36,623 bases of DNA. Origin: Pseudomonadota bacterium. Its GTDB lineage: Bacteria; Pseudomonadota; Gammaproteobacteria; Steroidobacterales; Woeseiaceae. The notes under the pieces were generated by a model. That model searched no databases, had not been told where the DNA came from, and was given only the letters and a program-made list of their open reading frames with translations. The position numbers and the translations under genes are program-made. This document shows positions 15,811 to 22,940 of the stretch, one piece after another (within the stretch, counting starts at the first letter, position 1; the number at the start of each line of letters is the position of its first letter). The stretch is from positions 1-36,623 of the forward strand of contig JACZSM010000029.1 of assembly GCA_022574185.1 (NCBI GenBank), in the 5' to 3' direction.

Positions 15811-16602
15811 TCAGCGGCCGGGCCAGACCGGCCGGCGCTTCTCGATAAACGCGTCGATGCCTTCGGTAGCATCGTCGGTCATCATGTTGCGCACCATCAC
15901 AGCACCCGTCAATTCATAGGCATCACGGAGACTGCACTCGAGCTGTTCATAAAATGCGACCTTGCCCATTTCGACTGCGACAGGTGACTTCGAGCAGATG
16001 GTTGCAGCCAGTTCTCGCACTGCCTCATCCAGGTCGTCTGCTGCAACAGCACGGTTTATCAGTCCGTACTGCTCTGCCGTTGCTGTATCGATCATCTCCC
16101 CCGTCAACAACATCTGCATCGCCTGTTTGCGGTTTAAGTTGCGGCTGAGCGCGACCATTGGCGTAGAGCAAAAGAGGCCGATATTGACGCCAGGCGTTGC
16201 AAACCGTGCATCATCCGCAGCAATTGCGAGGTCGCAGGTGGCTACCAGCTGACAGCCCGCAGCCGTGGCGATGCCGTGAACGCGAGCGATTACGGGCTTG
16301 GGCAATTCCACAATCGCTGTCATCAGTTTGGCGCATTCCGCGAAGGTTTCGCGATGCGCCTTTTCGCGATCATCAGCGCGCATCTCTTTGAGATCGTGAC
16401 CGGCACAAAAGGCAGGGCCGTTGCCACGAATAACAACGACTTTCACGTCCACGTTGCCAGCAATGTCCGCAAGTGCCGTATTCAGTTCGCGCATCAGCGC
16501 CATAGACAGGGCATTACGCTGTTGCGGACGATTTAACGTCAATGTTGCAACACCATCGCGGGTCTCGCACAGCAGCACGGCGTCCAGTCGTTGCTCTGTC
16601 AT
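15811..16602 (-). CDS. Enoyl-CoA hydratase/isomerase (crotonase) family protein
   Basis: A 263-residue crotonase-fold protein. Both oxyanion-hole segments are present: FCAGHDLKEM (about 65-74) and GIATAAGCQLVATCDLA (about 110-126). The region that carries the second catalytic Glu in classical hydratases reads IGLFCSTPMVALSRN, as in the ECHDC3-like subgroup, so hydratase activity is not certain; other crotonase reactions such as isomerase or thioesterase are possible. The ATG overlaps the stop of the DMT transporter by 4 bases (ATGA), which indicates translational coupling. Confidence 0.88.
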   Translation of the reverse strand: MTEQRLDAVLLCETRDGVATLTLNRPQQRNALSMALMRELNTALADIAGNVDVKVVVIRGNGPAFCAGHDLKEMRADDREKAHRETFAECAKLMTAIVELPKPVIARVHGIATAAGCQLVATCDLAIAADDARFATPGVNIGLFCSTPMVALSRNLNRKQAMQMLLTGEMIDTATAEQYGLINRAVAADDLDEAVRELAATICSKSPVAVEMGKVAFYEQLECSLRDAYELTGAVMVRNMMTDDATEGIDAFIEKRRPVWPGR

Positions 16603-17471
16603 ATGGAATTCTTTTCTGTTGCCATTTCCATCACGCTATACACCGTTACGGACATCAGGACAATCACAATTCCAACCATGGCCAATCGGCTCGGTGTTTC
16701 ACCAATACCAATCCACACCCATATTGGCGATAAGATTGTTTCAGTCAATGCGAAAAATGCCACTTGGGCGGCAAGAATATGACGCACCGCAATGGTATAG
16801 CACATGAAACCTACGGTGAGCTGTACGCAACCCATCGCCAGCGATAAGGTCAAATCGTGCGCTGTTATCGACAGGGACTCCGCACCCGCGAAACCCACAA
16901 TAGCCATGACGACGCCTCCCAGACATGCCGCCGGCAACATATCGATATCGAGGTTGTCGCGCAATATCATCAGATAGACGATAAATGTCGCGACCACGCC
17001 CAGCGCCATCACATTGCCAAACCATCGACCGTCGACAATGCCATCGGCGAACAACAAGCCAATGCCGGCAAGCGAGATAACCATCGTGACAATTCCGACA
17101 TTGGACATGCGCTCGCGCAACACTACCCAGGCCACAAAAGCTGTTGCCAAAGGCGCCGACCCAATGATGAAAACTGCGTTGGCGACAGTCGTATGCATTA
17201 GAGCGAAGACGTAAAAGAACGACGCCAGTCCAAGCGCTACACCTGCCCAGACACCGCGTTGGCCGATTGCGAGAAACATCTTCTTTGTTTCGGCGCGGTA
17301 GTGTAAAAGCAAAATCAGAAATACCGTGACCGAAAATGCAATACCGCGAAAAAAAAGAACCTGCCACGCATCCGCCTGCTCGATATTGCGTAGCATGATG
17401 CCGTTAGTGCTAAGAAATACGCTGCCGATGACAACCAGCAAAACGCCAAACCCGTATCTCTGCTGTCGCAT
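16599..17471 (-). CDS. DMT-superfamily (EamA) transporter
   Basis: A 290-residue inner-membrane protein with about ten hydrophobic segments arranged as two EamA repeats. The first repeat opens with VLLVVIGSVFLSTNGIMLR and holds AVFIIGSAPLATAFVAW before the RERM loop; the second holds GVVATFIVYLMILRD and FFALTETILSPIWVWIGIGE. EamA proteins export or import amino acids, nucleotides or small metabolites. Overlap with the crotonase gene suggests that the substrate or product of that pathway is transported. It is divergent, with only 38 bases between, from the truncated GcvT-like gene. Confidence 0.9.
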   Translation of the reverse strand: MRQQRYGFGVLLVVIGSVFLSTNGIMLRNIEQADAWQVLFFRGIAFSVTVFLILLLHYRAETKKMFLAIGQRGVWAGVALGLASFFYVFALMHTTVANAVFIIGSAPLATAFVAWVVLRERMSNVGIVTMVISLAGIGLLFADGIVDGRWFGNVMALGVVATFIVYLMILRDNLDIDMLPAACLGGVVMAIVGFAGAESLSITAHDLTLSLAMGCVQLTVGFMCYTIAVRHILAAQVAFFALTETILSPIWVWIGIGETPSRLAMVGIVIVLMSVTVYSVMEMATEKNSI

Positions 17472-17509
17472 TACTTTTCTCTCACCGCCGGACGCGGTAG
17501 CCTACTTGC

Positions 17510-17983
17510 ATGGTACCCACAAACTCAAGTAATGCGCCCGAAATCGTGCACGCTGAATCCCACCCGATTGTGCGCATCAACTCCAAGCGCTTAGAGCATT
17601 CTCCGTACGTAGAAAAATACGCCGACGAACATACTATTTTTGCAATTTACGCGAATCAACTCTATCCGGTCTCTTTGGGCAAAGACGTCATTGAGCATTA
17701 TTGGAAGTTACGACGCGATGTCATGCTTTACGACACACCGGAGAAGCCAATCGACATACAAGGTCCGGATGCAGTTGCCCTGCTGCAACGCGTCTTTACG
17801 CGTCGTATCGACGACCTCAAAACCTGGCGTGCGCACTATGCCATCGCCTGTACTGCGCAGGGCGGCATTCTGGATTACGACACCGATATCGATGGCGAGC
17901 ACCACGATTGTAAGATCGTGTCACTGCCATTTTATGATGCGGAAAAGAAGATACCGCGGGGGCTGGAAGTCGCCGAGATTTAG
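17510..17983 (+). pseudogene. Internally deleted GcvT/DmdA-like aminomethyltransferase
   Basis: The 157-codon frame is open, but the product joins two distant parts of a folate-binding GcvT-fold protein that is normally 350-450 residues. Codons 1-124 match the N-terminus of DmdA-like proteins: HYWKLRRDVMLYD, DIQGPDAVALLQRV and HYAIACTAQGGILDYD. The last 30 codons (CKIVSLPFYDAEKKIPRG) match the C-terminal barrel end of the same family. The whole central part, with most of the folate site, is missing at about codon 127, so activity is very unlikely. The family transfers a methyl or aminomethyl group to tetrahydrofolate. No clear ribosome binding site lies before ATG 17510. A small functional protein cannot be fully excluded. 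Confidence 0.65.
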
Positions 17984-18045
17984 CCTGGTCCAAATCCCAT
18001 TGAATGTCGTAGTTCATTGCGCCAACCTATCAATCCAATACCAGC

Positions 18046-18552
18046 TTATGCTTTATCAGCGCCATTTCCTTCGCCGACAAATGAAAACTGCGTGGGATCA
18101 AAGAACATCAACTTTAAGACGATAATTGGCATTTTGCTGAAGGAATAGTTCATCAACATTACATTGGTTTGCTCGCCCCGCTGCACGATTCCTGGCAACG
18201 CTGCCATGACTATCTCGTTATTATCCTCGTTAGCGAGCATATTCAGGTCTTTTTTCTGCTTGAAGGCGGCCTCCGTATGACCCAGCATCGATGTTAATGC
18301 CGCCATAAAACTGTCAAAACCAAAACCAGGACCAACAAATTCGCTGTAGTCCAGAGTCAAATTGAGCGGCGCCTTATCGAGATTGCGCATGTTCAGGGTA
18401 GCGATCTTGACGCTGTCTCCACGTTTAATTTTTTTGAATACCTGCTTCGCACGGTCCTTTGGACCCGTAATAAACCCAGACCGCAGAATCTCTACGGCAG
18501 TGCCGAGTATCTGGATGAGATCAATGTCCGTTTCGGTTGGTTCGTCAGCCAT
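18046..18552 (-). CDS. Conserved-looking protein of unknown function (168 aa)
   Basis: No family is recognised. The protein is soluble by appearance, with no signal peptide. It has an amphipathic N-terminus (DLIQILGTAVEILRS), a basic stretch (PKDRAKQVFKKIKRG), a mixed strand-rich middle and a Met- and Phe-rich C-terminal third (PIIVLKLMFFDPTQF). It follows the SDR dehydrogenase by 26 bases on the same strand, so the two are probably cotranscribed. Normal codon periodicity and a well-formed start (ATG 18552) support it as a real gene. A role as subunit or partner of the SDR is possible but only inferred from position. Confidence 0.6.
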   Translation of the reverse strand: MADEPTETDIDLIQILGTAVEILRSGFITGPKDRAKQVFKKIKRGDSVKIATLNMRNLDKAPLNLTLDYSEFVGPGFGFDSFMAALTSMLGHTEAAFKQKKDLNMLANEDNNEIVMAALPGIVQRGEQTNVMLMNYSFSKMPIIVLKLMFFDPTQFSFVGEGNGADKA

Positions 18553-18578
18553 TTAATTTTTGTCCTTGTAATACGCGA

Positions 18579-19361
18579 TCAAGCCGCGGCATATCCACCA
18601 TCGACCCTGTAAATACCGCCCGTGCAATAGGCCGCAGCGTCCGATGCCAAATAGACAGCCAAACCAGCGATATCGTCTGCGATCCCGGCACGCCTGAGAG
18701 GAATTTTTTTCAGGAATCGCTGCAAAATTGCCTCGTCGTTCCAGAGAGCCTCACTGAATTTAGTCTTGATCAGACCGGGGCAAATCGCATTCACCCGAAT
18801 ATTGTCCGCGCCCCAATCCTGGGCCATCGCCTGAGTCAGGCTGTTGATCGCCGCCTTGCTGACACTGTAAATGCCGATGCCTCGTTCGGGCTTTAGACCG
18901 CCGATAGAGCTAATGTTGATGATCGATCCGCCGCCCCGCTCTTTAAGAATTGGATAGGCTTTCTTGCACAATTCGAACGGGCCTTTGAGATTGACATCGA
19001 TGATTTTGTCGAAAGCTCGTTCATCGGTATTTTGTATCGGGCCGAAAACAGGATTAGCAGCGGCATTGTTGATAATGATGTCCAGGCCACCATACGCCTC
19101 GACCGTCTTATCAACCAAAGCGTGGATATCTTCGATATTGCCCATATTCGCGGCAATGCCGATGGCCTGCAGTCCATCGGCACGAAATGCCTCGGCGACG
19201 GCATCAATGGCTTCCTGTTTGCGACTACTAATGACTACCTTGGCCCCAAATTCCGCCAGACCGCGGGCCATCGCCTCACCAATCCCCTTGCTCGCCCCGG
19301 TCACCAAAGCAACCTTGCCGTCCAGTTGAAACAAGGGCTGGATGCGTTTTTGTTCTGCCAT
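18579..19361 (-). CDS. Short-chain dehydrogenase/reductase (classical SDR)
   Basis: A 260-residue classical SDR. The cofactor motif is TGASKGIG (residues 21-28); Arg47 after the second strand favours NADP(H). NNAAANP (98-104) follows, the catalytic tetrad residues are Ser152, Tyr165 and Lys169 (YSVSK), and the C-terminus has the usual GGIYRVDGGY. The substrate cannot be told from sequence; close relatives act on 3-oxoacyl groups, sugars and alcohols. It heads a two-gene unit with the unknown 168-residue protein. Confidence 0.92.
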   Translation of the reverse strand: MAEQKRIQPLFQLDGKVALVTGASKGIGEAMARGLAEFGAKVVISSRKQEAIDAVAEAFRADGLQAIGIAANMGNIEDIHALVDKTVEAYGGLDIIINNAAANPVFGPIQNTDERAFDKIIDVNLKGPFELCKKAYPILKERGGGSIINISSIGGLKPERGIGIYSVSKAAINSLTQAMAQDWGADNIRVNAICPGLIKTKFSEALWNDEAILQRFLKKIPLRRAGIADDIAGLAVYLASDAAAYCTGGIYRVDGGYAAA

Positions 19362-19609
19362 CGCGGTAACTCTCAGTTTGTTTGTTTACGGATTTTCGAT
19401 CCGCTTGCCGAGGGCACGCCAGATTCAGACCCTGCATTGCGGCGATTGCCCACCGCCACCACGCAGACGAGGCGACGATCGATCATTATATAGCGCGGAC
19501 CGCATGGAAGCTCCTGATAAATCGTTGCAACGATGGAGTGAAGCATGTGGGGAAAACGCTAACTCTGGGGTAGTCTTGGACCTCGTCACGAACTCCATTG
19601 CAATTTGCC
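19362..19609. other. Non-coding upstream region of the SDR gene
   Basis: No gene is seen in these 248 bases. A TATAAT box on the minus strand at 19484-19489 could serve the SDR gene, 120 bases ahead of its start, but the -35 hexamer is poor. A short plus-strand frame through the region has no protein-like character. Confidence 0.4.
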
Positions 19610-19767
19610 ATGTCATTCCACGGCCGCGACAACCCATATAATTTCGACACCTTCCTGCAGTGTCGTGACCAGTTCGATTACTACCGCGACGACGCGTTTC
19701 TAAGCAGTGGCTGCTCGCCACCATCGAGCGCGAAAATTCAGATTCGAACGATCCGCTACTCGCGTAG
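19610..19767 (+). pseudogene. Head-plus-tail remnant of an unidentified gene
   Basis: From ATG 19610, 31 codons read as a plausible protein start (MSFHGRDNPYNFDTF, then CRDQFDYYRDDAFL). At about 19701 the coding sense moves to another frame and runs 21 codons, KQWLLATIERENSD and NDPLLA, to a TAG at 19765. The two parts look like the beginning and end of one protein, with the middle deleted and the frames now mismatched. The DYYRDD start is reminiscent of some acyl-CoA dehydrogenase-related proteins, but the family cannot be assigned. Its stop overlaps the 3' end of the aminotransferase on the other strand by 12 bases. Confidence 0.5.
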
Positions 19768-21270
19768 CGGTCCATGCAGCAGGGCGTCCCGGGTCAGATC
19801 GATGATCAGGTCCACTTCTCTGGCACCGATATCAAATACGGGCGTAAAACGCAGCGATCGTTCGCCACCATGAATGACCCCCAGACCGTTTTTGCGCAGG
19901 TAATCTTCGGTGCTATTCGCACCATAGGTCTTGTAGCGGGTATCGAGTTCGCAACTAAACAACAGTCCCGTACCCTGCACGCCCGTAATTGCATTATCCA
20001 GCTCATCCGCCAGGCTTTCGAGTCGCTCGACCAGTTCCCGGCCACGCACGCGAATATTGTCGCGCCGCGCAGCATCGAAGCTGTCGAGAACTGCCATCGC
20101 GACATCGAGGCCCCGTGGATTAGTCGTCATCGTGTTGCCGTACAGACCGTCTCTGTAACTCGCCGCGGCTCTTGCCGTCAGCGCCAGTACTGACAACGGG
20201 AACTGGCCCGCATTGAGCGCTTTCGAGTAGGTCTCCATATCAGGCTCGTCGAGCCCCTCGAAACCAGGGTAGTCAACGACTGACAGCACACCATGGGCAC
20301 GCAGCCCGGCCTGAATAGAGTCAACGACAAACATCGAGCCGTGTTCGAGCGTCAGCTCCCTGGCCCGCTTGTAAAAGGCCGGGCTGATTGCCAGGCCAGG
20401 ATTGCCCTCGCCCATGACTGGCTCCATGAAAAAAGCCTCGATGAAAAACTGTTCGGCATCAGCTTTGGCGAACACGGCTTCGAGTCCCTCAACATCGTTC
20501 GGCGCCACGGTCAGCAAATAATCGTCATCGCGATAAGACGCCAGGTGTTTTTTATAGTTCTTGAGAGTCGAGTCGGAATACCGGGCCGGACGATCGGTAC
20601 GGCCGTGAAAACTGCCTTCCAATGTCAGGCCACGAATCTCGCAACCCTCATGGCGCCCGCCCGGATCGGTGAGAATCCGCGCATTGACGTCAGCGATACG
20701 CGAGGCCATCGACGTCGTTTCAGAGCCGCTGTTGAGGCACAGAAAACTGGTGTATGGCGTGCCACCCGCGCGCGTGTGACCAATTTCGCGCCGCAGGCGC
20801 TGCACAAACTGCACCTGGTTGACGCTGGCCGTCATGATGTTCGCCATCACATGCGCATGAGTCATGGTTTCGAGCACGATCTCTGGCGCATGTCCAAGGC
20901 CGAGCATGCCGTAGCCGCCGCAATCGTATATGACAGCACCCTTGAGGCTGATCAGCCACGGCCCGGCCGCGCCTGCTGCGACGTAGGGATTAACAGCATC
21001 TTGTGCGTAGAAATTCGTAAGGCCCGCGTGCGCCGCGCTAATCTGGCTATTCTCATCCAATGCGAGGTAGTCGGGGTCTGATTCCTTAAGCTCAAGGAAC
21101 AGCGTATAGGCACGCTCGATGGCCAGGGCGAGCTGCCGATGCGTCTCGAGAAACTCCTCGATGACCGAATCGGTGAGACCGGTCGTGATTGCGGCACCGC
21201 CGAAGTCCCGCATTTCCCTGAGGCGGGAGCGGTGCAATTCAGTATTTGTCGTGTTCAGAGCCTGCGCCAT
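19756..21270 (-). CDS. Class III PLP-dependent aminotransferase
   Basis: ATG 21270 is preferred over an in-frame TTG at 21300; the product is then 504 residues, about 50-70 longer than most class III enzymes because of an N-terminal helical extension. The fold-type I residues are present: SGSETTSMASRIA for phosphate binding, FVVDSIQAGLRAHG with the Asp that contacts the PLP ring nitrogen (residue 317), and METYSKALNAGQFP with the Schiff-base Lys (residue 350). The nearest described relatives are lysine epsilon-, ornithine- and 4-aminobutyrate-type aminotransferases, but the canonical DE after the PLP Asp is DS here, so the substrate is open. It stands alone; a long palindrome lies about 90 bases before its start. 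Confidence 0.88.
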   Translation of the reverse strand: MAQALNTTNTELHRSRLREMRDFGGAAITTGLTDSVIEEFLETHRQLALAIERAYTLFLELKESDPDYLALDENSQISAAHAGLTNFYAQDAVNPYVAAGAAGPWLISLKGAVIYDCGGYGMLGLGHAPEIVLETMTHAHVMANIMTASVNQVQFVQRLRREIGHTRAGGTPYTSFLCLNSGSETTSMASRIADVNARILTDPGGRHEGCEIRGLTLEGSFHGRTDRPARYSDSTLKNYKKHLASYRDDDYLLTVAPNDVEGLEAVFAKADAEQFFIEAFFMEPVMGEGNPGLAISPAFYKRARELTLEHGSMFVVDSIQAGLRAHGVLSVVDYPGFEGLDEPDMETYSKALNAGQFPLSVLALTARAAASYRDGLYGNTMTTNPRGLDVAMAVLDSFDAARRDNIRVRGRELVERLESLADELDNAITGVQGTGLLFSCELDTRYKTYGANSTEDYLRKNGLGVIHGGERSLRFTPVFDIGAREVDLIIDLTRDALLHGPLRE

Positions 21271-21354
21271 AGGACCAACCGGAAAATCGTCTGGCCGCAA
21301 ACTATATCAAATGCGGGCGCCTTTACCTTCGATGGATTTCTCTGTTCTAAGCGC

Positions 21355-21399
21355 GAAACGCACTAAATACACTGTATTTAGCCTGAAGTCTCGCGTTTC
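21355..21399. promoter_or_regulatory. Nested palindrome, possible operator
   Basis: A perfect 9+1+9 inverted repeat CTAAATACA-C-TGTATTTAG at 21363-21381 lies within a wider pair GAAACGC (21355-21361) / GCGTTTC (21393-21399). It is located 93-129 bases before the aminotransferase start and about 110 bases before the decayed HDOD-GGDEF gene. The symmetric 19-base core is typical of a dimeric repressor site, though a factor cannot be named. A cruciform or terminator role is an alternative. Confidence 0.5.
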
Positions 21400-21508
21400 C
21401 GGACCGATAAATGGGTGATGCGGAACGACGTTTTCGTTCGAGTAATCGTTGCGTTGATGCGTCGCATGGCCGAACCATATAGGGCGGAATATTCAGGAAT
21501 CATATTCG

Positions 21509-22344
21509 ATGACACCGGAACTCACGACGCAACTGGAAGCTTGCAAGACCCTGCCGAGCCCACCAGGCGTCGCCACCAATCACGAGGTCGAAAAAATTGG
21601 CGTTGACCACGCGTGTGTCGGTGGCTGGTTACTCAAGCGCTGGAATTTCCCGGAACGCATCGAACAGGCCGTAGCCGCCAGCCATGACCCCGGCGCTATT
21701 CCCTCTGCCCATGAGCACGGGTTGTTCGCCCGTGGCGTGGCCCTGACCAGTCTCATTGCCGAGCTGTTCCTGGACGAGACAGGAGATTCGGGCATCAGGA
21801 TATTGGCGGAGGCCGTCGAAGAACACCTGGGCCTGGACAAGCAGAAGCTCGGCGAGCTGCTCGAAGAGATCAACGCCTTGATTCCCGAGGCGGAGGCCCT
21901 CTTCGAGACACAGATTTTGGCGGACGGCGGCGCAGACCGTATCAGAGTGTCAACGACACCTTCGGGCGCCAGGTAGGCGATCGAATTCTTGTGGCAACAG
22001 CGACCATCCTGAAGGCCAATGTGCGGGCCACCGACGTCGTCGCCCGCTTCGGTGGCGAGGAATTCATACTTGTCTTCCCGAATACGGACCGTGATATGGC
22101 GAAAATCATATGCGAGCGTATCGTCCAGGCGTTCATGAATACCCACCACCACGTAAGCGGTAGTGAAGACCTCACAGTAACGGTCTCAGTCGGCATAGCC
22201 ACGCAATGTGAGCAACAAAAATTCGAATCTGTCGACGCCATCATTAACGCGGCGGACAAAGCGCTTTATACAGCCAAGCTACAGGGACGCAATCGCAGCA
22301 TACCGTTCGACCAGTTGGAAAATCTGCAAGTCGGCCAGATGTAA
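21509..22344 (+). pseudogene. Collapsed HDOD-GGDEF signalling gene with two internal deletions
   Basis: From ATG 21509 the first 20 codons (TTQLEACKTLPSPPGVA) match the start of an HDOD domain. The frame then jumps straight to the domain's C-terminal half (EKIGVDHACVGGWLLKRW), so about 150 residues are missing near 21570-21582. The frame stops at 21976. Coding resumes in another frame at about 21946 (SVNDTFGRQVGDRILV), which is the second half of a GGDEF domain with ARFGGEEF, an intact RxxD inhibitory site (RATD) five residues before it, and a normal end at 22344. The first half of GGDEF is gone. The parent would have been a diguanylate cyclase with an HDOD sensor. The second half cannot make an active enzyme alone. 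Confidence 0.82.
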
Positions 22345-22573
22345 TCCTGCGGGAAAAGACCGCAAAGGATCAAAATCGCTGGTAACTTGTTCGTTGCTAC
22401 CGCAACTGAAAATCCTCTCAATATTCCAGGTACGGGGTCGGATCATGCCTTGGCCTCACCATCGCACTTCGCGGGTCACTTTGCGAACCGATGCAGCCAT
22501 TTATGTGGAGTATCATGGCTGAAATCTGAACCCCGGTTGATTAAATGCATCGGTTATTACATAGGACACCGCA
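22345..22573. other. Non-coding leader upstream of the YkoF-like gene
   Basis: No gene is seen here. A 7-base inverted repeat CAGCCAT (22494-22500) / ATGGCTG (22515-22521) could form a hairpin 50 bases ahead of the YkoF-like start. A loose likeness to the thiamine riboswitch core after 22516 was considered and not accepted. Confidence 0.35.
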
Positions 22574-22840
22574 ATGGAACTCTCCGTAGATATCAGTAAA
22601 TATCCATTAGCCGACGACTATATTCCGGCGATCAAAGATTTTATTGAACGGCTGCACGCCATAGAAGGATTGAGCGTGGTAGTGAACACAATGAGTACCC
22701 AAGTATTTGGTGATTACGACCTTGTGATGAATTCATTAAAGGAAGAAATCCGTCGTTCCTACGAACAATTTGGCAAAGCGATCTTTGTGTGTAAGTTTAT
22801 TGGCGTAAATCTTGATCCGGCACTAAAACCTCACGGTTAG
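22574..22840 (+). CDS. Single-domain YkoF-like (thiamine/HMP-binding family) protein
   Basis: An 88-residue protein that matches one YkoF repeat: ISKYPLADDYIPAI at the start, NTMSTQVFGDYDLVMNSL in the middle and KAIFVCKFIGV at the end. YkoF of Bacillus has two such repeats and binds hydroxymethylpyrimidine or thiamine; single-repeat proteins of this length also exist and dimerise (related to the MTH1187 fold). Ligand binding here is inferred from family only. A GGA lies eight bases before the start. No thiamine transporter is adjacent; the neighbour is the TTT transporter/propeller operon, in convergent orientation. Confidence 0.75.
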   Translation: MELSVDISKYPLADDYIPAIKDFIERLHAIEGLSVVVNTMSTQVFGDYDLVMNSLKEEIRRSYEQFGKAIFVCKFIGVNLDPALKPHG

Positions 22841-22940
22841 ATTGGAGTCATTAAACGATGATGTCGGTCTATTGGCTCCCCCTTGCGAAGCGGCCATCTT
22901 GCCTCTGTTTGTACCGCCATTAAATAGCCACTCGCGAGCT

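Noticed and set aside
20293-21081. Long open frame (262 codons) on the plus strand opposite the aminotransferase
   Set aside because: It lies fully antisense to a gene with all class III aminotransferase motifs and has no family resemblance; open antisense frames of this kind are common in GC-rich coding DNA. Similar shadows oppose the kinase, the propeller gene and modC.
21363-21381. Palindrome as a LexA (SOS) box
   Set aside because: It lacks the CTG-N10-CAG arrangement of gammaproteobacterial LexA sites.
22494-22573. Possible thiamine (TPP) riboswitch before the YkoF-like gene
   Set aside because: There is a loose run GGCTGAAAT...GAACC...GGTTGAT...TAAATGC, but the CTGAGA and CCTGATC core elements are not matched and helices P2/P4 cannot be drawn with confidence.
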